Below the pieces are notes generated by a model, which was not told where the DNA came from, did no database searches, and worked only from the letters and a program-made list of their open reading frames with translations. A stretch of 64,000 nucleotides of DNA from assembly GCF_003627955.1 (NCBI RefSeq), contig NZ_RBWS01000015.1:1-64000 (forward strand), read 5' to 3'. Position 1 is the stretch's first letter. Every line of letters starts with the position of its first letter. This stretch comes from Sphingobacterium puteale. GTDB lineage: Bacteria; Bacteroidota; Bacteroidia; Sphingobacteriales; Sphingobacteriaceae. The translations under genes and the position numbers were made by a program. Below, piece by piece: positions 55,302-63,576 of this stretch.

Positions 55302-55328
55302 AGGTCTGATGAAAAATTCATCAGACCT
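55302..55328 (-). terminator. gyrB terminator
   Basis: A 12-bp stem, AGGTCTGATGAA with TTCATCAGACCT, lies 25 nt past the gyrB stop. The minus strand ends in seven Ts. Confidence 0.87.
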
Positions 55329-55352
55329 CTTATTCTCGTTATAAAATTGGTA

Positions 55353-57311
55353 TTAGATATCAATTTTTGCGTAACGTGCATTTTTTTCGATAAACTCACG
55401 GCGAGGCGCTACTTCATCACCCATTAGCATCGAGAAAATACGGTCACATTCAGCTGCATTTTCAATTGTTACTTGACGTAAAGTACGCGTATCGGGATTC
55501 ATTGTCGTATCCCACAGTTGCTCTGCATTCATCTCACCAAGACCTTTATAGCGCTGTACATGTACACTATCCTCTTTACCTGTTCCTTTCAAGCGCTGTA
55601 TGGCGTTGATACGTTGGTCTTCGTTCCAGGCATATTCATGTTCTTTACCTTTCTTCACAAGATACAAAGGCGGAGTGGCAATGTATACATATCCTCTTTC
55701 TATTAATTCTTTCATATATCTAAAATAGAATGTCAGAATCAAAGTTGTAATGTGGGAACCATCCACATCGGCATCGGTCATAATTATGATACGGTGGTAA
55801 CGCAATTTCTCCAGATTCAAGGCTTTTGCATCTTCAGCTGTGCCCACACTTACTCCCAAAGCAGTAAACATATTTTTGATCTCTTCGTTCTCATAGATCT
55901 TATGTTCCATTGCTTTTTCCACATTCAGGATCTTACCCCGTAGTGGCATAATGGCCTGATGTTTACGGTCACGTCCGGATTTGGCTGTACCACCCGCGGA
56001 ATCCCCCTCGACAAAGTAAATTTCGCATTTTGTTGGGTCATTATCTTGACAATCGGCCAATTTACCAGGAAGCCCAGAACCACCCATTACAGTTTTGCGT
56101 TGTACCAGGTCACGTGCTTTACGTGCTGCTGCACGCGCTTGAGCAGCGATGACAACCTTTTGAACAATCGCTTTTGCTTCACGTGGGTTTTCTTCAAGGT
56201 AAACACCCAAAATCTCACCTACAGCCACATCTACCGCTCCCATTACCTCGGAGTTCCCTAATTTAGTTTTCGTCTGTCCTTCAAATTGAGGTTCTGCAAC
56301 TTTAACAGAAATTACAGCTGTCAAACCTTCACGGAAATCATCACCTGTAATTTCGACTTTCAAGTTTTTAAGTAAACCTGACTTATCTGCATACGCTTTT
56401 AAGGTACGTGTCAAACCTCTACGAAAACCCGCTACGTGTGAACCTCCTTCGATCGTATTGATATTATTCACATAAGAATGGACGTTCTCAGAATAGGTAT
56501 CGTTATATTGTAAGGCCAGCTCTACAGGAATACCTTGTTTAATTCCCTCGACATAGATAGGTTCAGGAATCAAGGCCTGACGTGTACCATCCAAGAATTT
56601 AACAAATTCCTTTAGGCCGCCTTCAGAATGAAAAGTCTCCTTCTTTTCCGAACCGTCTTCATTCGCTTCACGCTCATCCTCTAACGTTAAGCTAACGCCT
56701 TTATTTAGGAACGCAAGCTCGCGAAGGCGATTGGCCAAGGTATCGTAATTATATACCGTGGTCTGCGTAAATATTGTTGCATCCGGATGGAATGTTACAA
56801 TTGTACCCGTCTTATCCGAAACCCCAACTTCTTTAACATCATATAAAGGCTTACCAATTTGATACTCCTGTTGGTATATTTTTCCATCACGGTGTACCTC
56901 AGCTTTCAAAAGTGTAGACAATGCGTTCACACAAGATACCCCCACACCATGTAGACCACCAGACACCTTGTAGGTATCTTTGTCAAACTTACCACCAGCA
57001 TGTAATACCGTCATCACGAGCTCCAACGCTGATTTATTCTCTTTTTTGTTGATTCCAGTTGGGATACCGCGACCGTTATCCCGAACAGAAATTGAATTGT
57101 CTTTATGGATGGTAACAAAGATATCTGTACAGTACCCTGCTACAGCTTCGTCGATTGAATTGTCTACAACCTCGTATACCAAGTGGTGTAATCCTTTTAC
57201 ACCGGTATCACCAATATACATGGATGGACGCTTACGAACCGCCTCTAAACCCTCTAATACCTGAATATTATCAGCCGAGTAGGTGGATGCATTTTTCTTT
57301 TCTTCGCTCAT
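55353..57311 (-). CDS. gyrB: DNA gyrase subunit B
   Basis: GyrB provides the ATPase and metal-binding parts of gyrase, which introduces negative supercoils. The frame opens at 57338, but a TATTTTTG box (57336-57343) covers that codon, so MSEEKKNASTYSADNIQVLE at 57311 is chosen (652 residues). The GHKL site has EVVDNSIDEAVAG, VRDNGRGIPTGIN and GGLHGVGVSCVNALS. The TOPRIM part has YFVEGDSAGGTAKSGRDRKH and IIMTDADVDGSHI. QRYKGLGEMNAEQLWDTTMN is the usual C-terminal motif. The length is that of short GyrB without the extra insertion. Confidence 0.98.
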   Translation of the reverse strand: MSEEKKNASTYSADNIQVLEGLEAVRKRPSMYIGDTGVKGLHHLVYEVVDNSIDEAVAGYCTDIFVTIHKDNSISVRDNGRGIPTGINKKENKSALELVMTVLHAGGKFDKDTYKVSGGLHGVGVSCVNALSTLLKAEVHRDGKIYQQEYQIGKPLYDVKEVGVSDKTGTIVTFHPDATIFTQTTVYNYDTLANRLRELAFLNKGVSLTLEDEREANEDGSEKKETFHSEGGLKEFVKFLDGTRQALIPEPIYVEGIKQGIPVELALQYNDTYSENVHSYVNNINTIEGGSHVAGFRRGLTRTLKAYADKSGLLKNLKVEITGDDFREGLTAVISVKVAEPQFEGQTKTKLGNSEVMGAVDVAVGEILGVYLEENPREAKAIVQKVVIAAQARAAARKARDLVQRKTVMGGSGLPGKLADCQDNDPTKCEIYFVEGDSAGGTAKSGRDRKHQAIMPLRGKILNVEKAMEHKIYENEEIKNMFTALGVSVGTAEDAKALNLEKLRYHRIIIMTDADVDGSHITTLILTFYFRYMKELIERGYVYIATPPLYLVKKGKEHEYAWNEDQRINAIQRLKGTGKEDSVHVQRYKGLGEMNAEQLWDTTMNPDTRTLRQVTIENAAECDRIFSMLMGDEVAPRREFIEKNARYAKIDI

Positions 57312-57335
57312 TGAAAAACTGTTAAATGTAATATT

Positions 57336-57343
57336 CAAAAATA
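57336..57343 (-). promoter_or_regulatory. gyrB -7 box
   Basis: Minus-strand TATTTTTG ends 24 nt before the chosen start. Confidence 0.5.
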
Positions 57344-57502
57344 CGAAATTTTGGCCGATTTATCAAGTCTGCGGTGAAGTATTAAGCCGATAATCTGAAA
57401 CAATCAAATGGCCGATAATTTTACTTTTTTAGGATTAAAAATTAAAATTTCGATTTTTTTATGTTAGGTTTGTTTCAGTATTAATTTGCAAATAATAAAA
57501 AA

Positions 57503-58120
57503 ATGAACACTATATTTTCAATTGTATCGAAAGTTTCCTTTGGTCTTTTATTGGCTGGAACAATCGTATCATGTAACCAAGGTACTAAAACGCAAAGCGA
57601 GCCTTCAAAAAATGATTCAAACGCCGTAAGCAAAGAGAGTCAAGGTAGTACCAAGGATAAAATTGTCTATCTGAATTCAGATTCGCTTTCTGAAAAATAT
57701 CAATACTTTAAAGATATTAAGTCAAAACTTGAAAACAAAGTAAAAAAAGCACAGGCTGATCTTCAAGCTAAAAGCGCAGCATTTCAACGCGAGGTTGCTG
57801 ACTACCAAAAGAATGCAGCTACAATGTCCGCAACAGACAGACAAGCTACCGAACAGAAATTGGCCCGTAAACAAGATGAACTAGCACGATTAGACCAAAC
57901 TGCCTCTTCATCCCTAGCCAAAGATGAATCAGAGGAGTTCAACAATGTGTACAATAAAATCACTGAGTTTTTGAAAAAACATGCTTCAGATAACGGCTAT
58001 AAACTGGTGTTGACCTATTCAAAATCCAATCCTACTGTATTGTATGCTGACCCTTCACTGGAAATTACCAACGAAGTTATCAAACAGTTAAACGAAGAAT
58101 ATAAGTCCTCGAACAAATAA
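57503..58120 (+). CDS. OmpH/Skp-like lipoprotein
   Basis: This 205-residue protein has a lipoprotein-type signal (LLLAGTIVSCNQG, Cys24), a Ser-rich linker and an OmpH-like chaperone domain. That domain starts with KIVYLNSDSLSEKYQYFKDI, the family's beta strand, then a long coiled coil (about 72-130, KVKKAQADLQAKSAAFQREV) and a closing GYKLVLTYSKSNPTVLYADP. Skp holds unfolded outer-membrane proteins in the periplasm; here lipid anchoring would tether it to a membrane. It is monocistronic. Confidence 0.9.
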   Translation: MNTIFSIVSKVSFGLLLAGTIVSCNQGTKTQSEPSKNDSNAVSKESQGSTKDKIVYLNSDSLSEKYQYFKDIKSKLENKVKKAQADLQAKSAAFQREVADYQKNAATMSATDRQATEQKLARKQDELARLDQTASSSLAKDESEEFNNVYNKITEFLKKHASDNGYKLVLTYSKSNPTVLYADPSLEITNEVIKQLNEEYKSSNK

Positions 58121-58141
58121 GAAGACCATAATAATTTAAGG

Positions 58142-58168
58142 AAAGCCATCATAGCATTTGATGGCTTT
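58142..58168 (+). terminator. Terminator of the OmpH-like gene
   Basis: AAAGCCATCA (58142-58151) pairs with TGATGGCTTT (58159-58168) and is followed by more Ts. Confidence 0.85.
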
Positions 58169-58284
58169 TTTTAGTGATAAGCCTTCGTGAGCCCATCACT
58201 AAACAATAAGAACGATATTTACCTTGCTATAGCTATTCGCAGCTAACAAAATTGTTTAGTATCTTGTATTGTAAAATTAGATTT

Positions 58285-59190
58285 ATGATCAAAACGATTG
58301 TTGAAAAGGAAATCGCAAACTACGAATGGATTGATATCTTTGAACCTACCTCGGAAGACTTTACATTCATCAAGGAAAGATATAATCTAAATGAAGCCTC
58401 CATTAAAGATTCTAAAGAACCGGAACACCTTCCTAAGATAGAGGAATTTGAAAATTATACCTTTATTATTCTCCGCGTCATGTCCGACAATTTTAAAGAG
58501 AATTCGGATAGTATAGGAGAAGTAACGGATCGTCTAACCATCTTCTATGGCAGTGATTTTGTGATCACCGTCCATAAGCGTCGCATCGAATTTCTGGAGA
58601 AACTCAAAAACATTGAATTTACGAGCGTAAAGACAAAAAATAGCCGAAAACTCTCTGTATTTATTACGACAGCTGCGGTGTTCACTTTTAGCAAGACATT
58701 AGAACAATTATCCACACGCATTGATTCCTACGAAGAACTGATCTTTCTGAAACGTATGAAACAGCAGCCTGTTCTGAAAAACCTATATTTTATCAAACGA
58801 CAGATAGATGTCGCCAGAAAGGTTATTTTTCTTTATAAAGAGGTTATTGAACATTTCCATTCTTCTTCGAAGAAGGATGTTTACACTCGGGATTTAAAAG
58901 ACCTTCAAGTACGTACATCGACGCTATATGAAAACTTATCTGAAAACGTAGCACAATTATTAAACGTTTTCTTTAACATATCATCGAACCATACCAACGA
59001 AATCATGCGTATTTTGACTATTTTCTCTGTTTTTTTTATGCCAATTACGTTTGTGGCTGGAGTATATGGGATGAATTTTAAAAATATGCCAGAGCTGGAG
59101 TGGTATTATGGCTACCCCATAGCGATTGCGATCATGATCGCAATTTCAGTAGCCATCTATCTTTGGTTCAAAAGAAAAGGCTGGTTATGA
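58285..59190 (+). CDS. corA: CorA-family magnesium/cobalt transporter
   Basis: This 301-residue channel has a large cytoplasmic funnel and two C-terminal membrane helices. The end of the first helix carries the YGMNFKNMPE motif, whose GMN is the ion-selectivity signature; the second helix is YPIAIAIMIAISVAIYLWF. The longer frame from 58252 lacks support and MIKTIVEKEIANYEWIDIFE at 58285 is preferred. Its stop overlaps the convergent tsaB stop by 6 nt (TTATGA read from both sides), leaving no room for a terminator. Confidence 0.93.
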   Translation: MIKTIVEKEIANYEWIDIFEPTSEDFTFIKERYNLNEASIKDSKEPEHLPKIEEFENYTFIILRVMSDNFKENSDSIGEVTDRLTIFYGSDFVITVHKRRIEFLEKLKNIEFTSVKTKNSRKLSVFITTAAVFTFSKTLEQLSTRIDSYEELIFLKRMKQQPVLKNLYFIKRQIDVARKVIFLYKEVIEHFHSSSKKDVYTRDLKDLQVRTSTLYENLSENVAQLLNVFFNISSNHTNEIMRILTIFSVFFMPITFVAGVYGMNFKNMPELEWYYGYPIAIAIMIAISVAIYLWFKRKGWL

Positions 59191-59886
59191 GCCACCCTTT
59201 TTCTTGGTCATAACCACAAAGTCTTTCAGATAGAAGGGCTCAAAATAGGCAACGTCCTCAAATTCTTTATTTTGAAACTTATCAAATGCCAATTTAGACA
59301 AAAATGCAGCAGAACCTTTAAATTCCATTTGTACATGCACACGATCATTTGTTGCAAACAATACATCAAATTTATCAGCCCCTGAGCCAAATAGATGGAC
59401 GCGGCTATAAGCAGCCAACAATTCGTCGTAATAGTTAGCATCTATAATTTCTGCCGAAGTAGGTTTCACCAGTTTACACTGATCGTTATAAACAGCGGAA
59501 TACACTTCCATGCGACGTGCGTCCAACATAGGGATAAAAGCTTCCCCTTCCTGCAGTCCGAACTGTTCCTTGTACCCTAAAAATAATGCTTCTAATGTAT
59601 TGATTGCAATCAGCGGTATATCCAAGCCATAACAAAGACCTTTTGCTGTAGACACCCCAATACGAAGTCCTGTATAGGATCCGGGGCCCATGCTAACCGC
59701 TATTGCTTTAAGTTCTCGCATAGAACGTTCTGTTTTATCCAAAATCTGTTCAATCAAAACAGTCAATTTCGCAGCATGTGCGTTCGGTTCGTCCAGATCA
59801 ATCACAGCAACAGTCTGTCCATTCTCACTGAGAGCAACCGAGCATACAGTGGTTGAGGTATCAATTTGTAAAATTAAATTATTCAT
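59185..59886 (-). CDS. tsaB: tRNA t6A biosynthesis protein TsaB
   Basis: TsaB is the dimerisation partner of TsaD in the complex that makes t6A37 in tRNA. The frame opens at 59928; MNNLILQIDTSTTVCSVALS at 59886 is the proper start (233 residues). SMGPGSYTGLRIGVSTAKGL is the hallmark ASKHA motif, followed by LIAINTLEAL and FIPMLDARRMEVYSAVY. It is the last gene of the rpmH-rnpA-yidD-tsaB run. MtaB, encoded at 36.6 kb, modifies the same base further. Confidence 0.95.
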   Translation of the reverse strand: MNNLILQIDTSTTVCSVALSENGQTVAVIDLDEPNAHAAKLTVLIEQILDKTERSMRELKAIAVSMGPGSYTGLRIGVSTAKGLCYGLDIPLIAINTLEALFLGYKEQFGLQEGEAFIPMLDARRMEVYSAVYNDQCKLVKPTSAEIIDANYYDELLAAYSRVHLFGSGADKFDVLFATNDRVHVQMEFKGSAAFLSKLAFDKFQNKEFEDVAYFEPFYLKDFVVMTKKKGGS

Positions 59887-59899
59887 TGTTTTATTGAAA

Positions 59900-60154
59900 T
59901 CAAGGTACGGGGTCATGGCCATGGCCACCCCATGGATTACAACGTGCTATTCGCTTCAAAGCCATCCAGCCGCCCTTAAATGGTCCATTTTTCAAAATAG
60001 CTTCCTTGCCATATTGCGAACAAGTTGGTGTATATCTGCAATTGGCGCCCAGGAAGGGCGAAATAAATAGTTGATAGAAACGAATAATAGCTAAGAAAAT
60101 AAAACTAAAGAAAGGTTTAATTCCCTTTTTCCAAATAAGCATCGGCACATTCAT
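59900..60154 (-). CDS. yidD: Membrane protein insertion efficiency factor YidD
   Basis: This 84-residue protein begins MNVPMLIWKKGIKPFF; a second ATG lies at 60142. An amphipathic and hydrophobic segment (FFSFIFLAIIRFYQLFISPF) is followed by the family signature LGANCRYTPTCSQYGKEAIL and GPFKGGWMALKRIARCNPWG. YidD helps YidC-dependent insertion of inner-membrane proteins. Its 5' end overlaps the rnpA coding region by 38 nt (26 nt from the second ATG), a usual arrangement; yidC is not adjacent here. Confidence 0.95.
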   Translation of the reverse strand: MNVPMLIWKKGIKPFFSFIFLAIIRFYQLFISPFLGANCRYTPTCSQYGKEAILKNGPFKGGWMALKRIARCNPWGGHGHDPVP

Positions 60155-60533
60155 CCTGTAATTTTTTTAGCATTTTATTCATCGCAGTATGAAACACATC
60201 ATATGCTAAGATCTGTTTGCCCACGTATTGAATAGCTAAATACAAAGTTACATTATGTTTTAACAAAAAAGGAATCAAATCATTGGATTTCTGAAGACGA
60301 TAGCTTTCACGCATCATACGTTTAATTGTATTGCGATCAACTGCTTTTTTAAACCGACGTTTGGAAACGGATATAATCGACTGACAGCGGGATAAAATGT
60401 CAGTCTCGTTGTTTTTTTCTAGAACAAAAACAATTCTAAAAGGATACAAAACAAAAGAAGAACCGCTTTTAAAAAGCGTATCAATACGCTTTTTCGCACA
60501 TAACCGTTCTTCTTTTGTAAATGTATTTCTCAT
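60117..60533 (-). CDS. rnpA: Ribonuclease P protein component
   Basis: RnpA assists the RNase P RNA in removing 5' leaders from tRNA precursors. The 138-residue basic protein has FTKEERLCAKKRIDTLFKSG at the start and the RNR-like motif VSKRRFKKAVDRNTIKRMMR in the middle (about 70-92), which contacts the RNA. It lies 60 nt downstream of rpmH, the classic order, and overlaps yidD. Confidence 0.96.
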   Translation of the reverse strand: MRNTFTKEERLCAKKRIDTLFKSGSSFVLYPFRIVFVLEKNNETDILSRCQSIISVSKRRFKKAVDRNTIKRMMRESYRLQKSNDLIPFLLKHNVTLYLAIQYVGKQILAYDVFHTAMNKMLKKLQDECADAYLEKGN

Positions 60534-60593
60534 ACGATGACTTAATCTTATCAGAAAAAGCTCTTATAAGCGGCCACCGATCTTTGTCAAAGA

Positions 60594-60752
60594 TTAACCT
60601 TTGTGACGGTATTCGTCAGACACTGTAAGACGTTTTCTACCTTTAGCTCTACGTGAAGCTAATACTCTTCTACCGTTTGCGGAGCTCATGCGCTCTCTAA
60701 AACCGTGTTTGTTTCTTCTTTTTCTTTGCGATGGCTGAAATGTTCTTTTCAT
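60594..60752 (-). CDS. rpmH: 50S ribosomal protein L34
   Basis: This 52-residue, very basic protein reads MKRTFQPSQRKRRNKHGFRE and continues RMSSANGRRVLASRRAKGRK, the invariant L34 sequence. It is the first gene of the rpmH-rnpA-yidD-tsaB operon. Its promoter is a textbook Bacteroidota one at 60812-60843. Confidence 0.98.
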   Translation of the reverse strand: MKRTFQPSQRKRRNKHGFRERMSSANGRRVLASRRAKGRKRLTVSDEYRHKG

Positions 60753-60811
60753 GACGCTATTATGCTAATTTGTTCTTACTTCAATTAATACAAAACTCCC
60801 CAAGAGGAATG

Positions 60812-60843
60812 CAAAAGTAAAGTTTATTTTAGACAAAAACAAA
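60812..60843 (-). promoter_or_regulatory. rpmH operon promoter
   Basis: On the minus strand TTTG (60840-60843) and TACTTTTG (60812-60819) are separated by exactly 20 nt, a perfect -33/-7 match. The start site would be near 60805, 53 nt before rpmH. Confidence 0.75.
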
Positions 60844-60934
60844 CAATATTAAGAACATTTAGACTTTAAGTCAGAAGCCTGCGCTAATTAATTCATTGAC
60901 AGCCTAAAAAACCATTTTAGAAATTCTTTAAATA

Positions 60935-60964
60935 AAAACAGAGCAATAAGCCCTGCTCTGTTTT
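60935..60964 (-). terminator. mscL terminator
   Basis: AAAACAGAGCA (60935-60945) pairs with TGCTCTGTTTT (60954-60964). It lies 26 nt past the mscL stop. Confidence 0.85.
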
Positions 60965-60989
60965 ATTTCACATCAAATAAGAATTTGGC

Positions 60990-61397
60990 TTATTTCGTTT
61001 TCAGAATATCTCTGATCTCGGTCAATAATGTTTCTTCTTTTGTCGGTGCAGCTGGTGCAGCCGGGGCAGCTTCCTCTTTACGTTTCAAAGAATTTAAACC
61101 TTTAATAACACAGAAAATACAAAATGCAACGATCAAAAACTGGATCACTACATTGATAAAATTCCCGTAGTTAAGGGACACTTCGGCTTGTTTGGCAGCT
61201 TCATCAGCAGCTTTAAGTATAATTTTCTTTGAGGAAAAGTCAACTCCGCCCGTCAAATATCCTATGGGAGGCATGATAATATCGTCAACCAATGATGTAA
61301 CAATTTTGCCAAATGCCCCACCGATAACAACACCGACAGCCAAATCAACAACGCTACCGCGCATTGCGAACTCTTTAAATTCTTTTAAAAATCCCAT
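60990..61397 (-). CDS. mscL: Large-conductance mechanosensitive channel
   Basis: This 135-residue channel opens under extreme tension to prevent lysis. GFLKEFKEFAMRGSVVDLAV is the N-terminal helix and first pore helix start. VGVVIGGAFGKIVTSLVDDI is the pore-lining M1 segment, and NVVIQFLIVAFCIFCVIKGL is M2. A charged tail with an Ala/Pro stretch and a final cytoplasmic helix end the protein. A TAGTTTTG box (61428-61435) lies 30 nt upstream. Confidence 0.97.
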   Translation of the reverse strand: MGFLKEFKEFAMRGSVVDLAVGVVIGGAFGKIVTSLVDDIIMPPIGYLTGGVDFSSKKIILKAADEAAKQAEVSLNYGNFINVVIQFLIVAFCIFCVIKGLNSLKRKEEAAPAAPAAPTKEETLLTEIRDILKTK

Positions 61398-61576
61398 ATT
61401 AAACCATTTAATCTTTTAAAATTTTACCAAAACTAGTAATTGTCACATAAATCTAATTAAAATATACTAATTTTTTATACTAGTTCATTTATTGTCCTGC
61501 ATTTTCTAACTTAAGTCCTATTTTTAAAATTACCGCTTAAAACGGTACGCTAAAGTTTTTTATTAACTTAATTTAC

Positions 61577-61584
61577 TATATTTG
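61577..61584 (+). promoter_or_regulatory. -7 box TATATTTG of the response regulator
   Basis: It fits TAnnTTTG and lies 95 nt before the ATG at 61680. A well-spaced -33 element was not found. Confidence 0.4.
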
Positions 61585-61679
61585 CTCGTTAACTAGGGCA
61601 AAATATCAAGATATATTGTATATTGATAGTACTTTAAATTTCACACGGTAATTAAAGCCCAGAATAAGATAAAGTATCT

Positions 61680-62321
61680 ATGAAGAAGATTCTTATTGCA
61701 GACGACCATGGCATTGTACGATTAGGTGCTTCCGTTATTATCAAGGAAACGTTAAAAAAGGCGGAAATATTTCAAGCCGAAAATTTCGATGAGGTGCTAG
61801 AAAAGATAAAACTGGAAGAATTCGACCTATTATTGCTGGACATCAATATGCCCGGAGGAAATAATATTCGAGTTGTCGAGGAAATCCTGCAAATCCAACC
61901 TGCTATTAAAATTTTAATTTTCTCATCCTATGATGAGTCGTTGTACGCATTGCGTTATATTGAAGCAGGAGCAGTAGGTTATCTTAATAAAACTACTGCA
62001 ATGGCAGAATTGAGTCACGCTATACTGGCTATCCAGGAGCGCGGCAAATACATGTCAAGTAATGTTCAGGATCTCTATGTCCAAAAGCTGACGCAGAGCA
62101 AATCGGAACTCACAAAGTTAAATCCTTTAGCACGTCTGTCAAACAGGGAGGTGGATGTTGCAAAACAATTGATCAAGGGCTTAGGAATTATTGAAGTTTC
62201 CGGCTTACTTGAGCTAAGTCCATCAACTGTAAGCACCTATAAAAGCAGGATATTTGAAAAATTAAATGTTTCTAACATTCCCGAACTCATTGAGCTTTTC
62301 AGAATACACTCCAACAATTAG
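61680..62321 (+). CDS. NarL/FixJ-family response regulator
   Basis: This 213-residue protein has a receiver domain (about 1-120) with the acidic pair D8-D9, the phosphorylation site D54 (DLLLLDINMPGG) and the conserved K104 (GYLNKTTAMAEL). A LuxR-type HTH follows (about 145-205, LSNREVDVAKQLIKGLGIIE, SPSTVSTYKSRIFEKLNV). It should bind DNA when phosphorylated. No histidine kinase is adjacent, so it is an orphan. The terminator stem begins inside the last codons. Confidence 0.93.
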   Translation: MKKILIADDHGIVRLGASVIIKETLKKAEIFQAENFDEVLEKIKLEEFDLLLLDINMPGGNNIRVVEEILQIQPAIKILIFSSYDESLYALRYIEAGAVGYLNKTTAMAELSHAILAIQERGKYMSSNVQDLYVQKLTQSKSELTKLNPLARLSNREVDVAKQLIKGLGIIEVSGLLELSPSTVSTYKSRIFEKLNVSNIPELIELFRIHSNN

Positions 62322-62340
62322 AATATTGATGGAGTGTATT
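62303..62340 (+). terminator. Terminator overlapping the regulator gene's 3' end
   Basis: AATACACTCC (62303-62312, inside the CDS) pairs with GGAGTGTATT (62331-62340), followed by Ts. Confidence 0.82.
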
Positions 62341-62344
62341 TTTT

Positions 62345-63487
62345 TTAGATTAGATCATTCATTGTAACAACTGGAATATCTTTTACATTTAAATCTTTTA
62401 ACGGATCAGATTTCTTATAAGAGTATCCAACTTCCGCTTCCAAATCCCATAACATAGGAGCTAAAAAATTAAGACAAGTCGTAAATCCTTGTACCGTTGC
62501 GGAGAAATCGCCCGTATCCTTTGAATTCTTTGCCTCATTCTCTATTTCAAAGGGGCCTTTGAAGCCGCGTTCCTGGAGTAGATCCACAAAGCCTCGCCAG
62601 TCCATACTATCTGAGCCCCCAAAGCCAGGAAGCATTGCTTCGTAGTGATGCCTATCCCAGTCATGTCCGGGAATACCTACATTTGCTTTTTTTGCTAACT
62701 CAGCATCCACATGTTGCATGGGATACATCCCCCCCCAATCTATGCGAGCGGTCGTCTGTAGATTGCGTGTGGTCTTCACATGTATACGCTGTAGTCGACT
62801 TATATCGGTATTACGAATAACATCAATTGGGTTTGTGTTTTGCCAAACATCATGGGAAGGATCATAAATTTCGCCATGCGCCTTACTAGGCACCATCGCA
62901 TACATCAATTTACGGGCGGCCAAAACAGCGGGTAGGTTATTATAGGTAGAGCTATAACGTGAAGAACGCCAGCCCTCCATTGGACAATTTTCATATAGTA
63001 TTGTTACCCCGAGGCTTTCAGCATAATTAACAATCGGTTCAAATACACGTTTGTATTCATCCAGATTTTTTTGAAATCCATCCAGCTGGTTTCCCAACTC
63101 ATGATTATAACCGACGAAAGTCCCGACTTTAACATTATTTTCATCACCTCCCAACAAATGCGCTATTCGAATCAGTTTTAATAAATGATTCTGATTTTTG
63201 ATCCGTTGTTCCGGATCTCCCCCAATCATATTTTCGAAGGCTCCGAGCGAAAGTTTCAGATCCGCCTGATTAAACAGCTCGAGTATCTCTTTAGCTTTAG
63301 CTGGTGTAAACCCTTCATAGTCCAAATGCGTAGCTGTATGGTCTTCACGTGTGCCGTCCTTTCTAAAAACACAAAGGTCAATTCCACCAGCACCAATTTT
63401 TTTTGTTGTCTGAATCAATTCTGGTAATGACAATTTATCAAAGGCAGAACTCATCACCCATACGGGGTTATTTAATTTTGTAGTCAT
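62345..63487 (-). CDS. Sugar phosphate isomerase/epimerase-like TIM-barrel protein
   Basis: This 380-residue protein has the xylose-isomerase-like TIM-barrel pattern. GAGGIDLCVFRKDGTREDHT lies near the start, VTILYENCPMEGW carries a metal-binding Glu, and YDPSHDVWQNTNP and FKGPFEIENEA follow with further metal ligands. There is no signal peptide. Such proteins isomerise or epimerise sugars or inositol derivatives; the substrate is not evident and no sugar-utilisation gene is adjacent. It lies between the orphan regulator and ftsZ. Confidence 0.85.
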   Translation of the reverse strand: MTTKLNNPVWVMSSAFDKLSLPELIQTTKKIGAGGIDLCVFRKDGTREDHTATHLDYEGFTPAKAKEILELFNQADLKLSLGAFENMIGGDPEQRIKNQNHLLKLIRIAHLLGGDENNVKVGTFVGYNHELGNQLDGFQKNLDEYKRVFEPIVNYAESLGVTILYENCPMEGWRSSRYSSTYNNLPAVLAARKLMYAMVPSKAHGEIYDPSHDVWQNTNPIDVIRNTDISRLQRIHVKTTRNLQTTARIDWGGMYPMQHVDAELAKKANVGIPGHDWDRHHYEAMLPGFGGSDSMDWRGFVDLLQERGFKGPFEIENEAKNSKDTGDFSATVQGFTTCLNFLAPMLWDLEAEVGYSYKKSDPLKDLNVKDIPVVTMNDLI

Positions 63488-63522
63488 AGCTTATATAATT
63501 GTATTCTATCGGAATTTAAAGA

Positions 63523-63560
63523 TACTAAAAAAGCCATCCGATCGGATGGCTTTTTTAGTA
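63523..63560 (-). terminator. ftsZ terminator
   Basis: A perfect 19-bp inverted repeat (63523-63541 with 63542-63560) lies 17 nt past the ftsZ stop. Both sides have A/T runs, but no plus-strand gene ends here. Confidence 0.88.
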
Positions 63561-63576
63561 TTTTATCTCAATTCGA

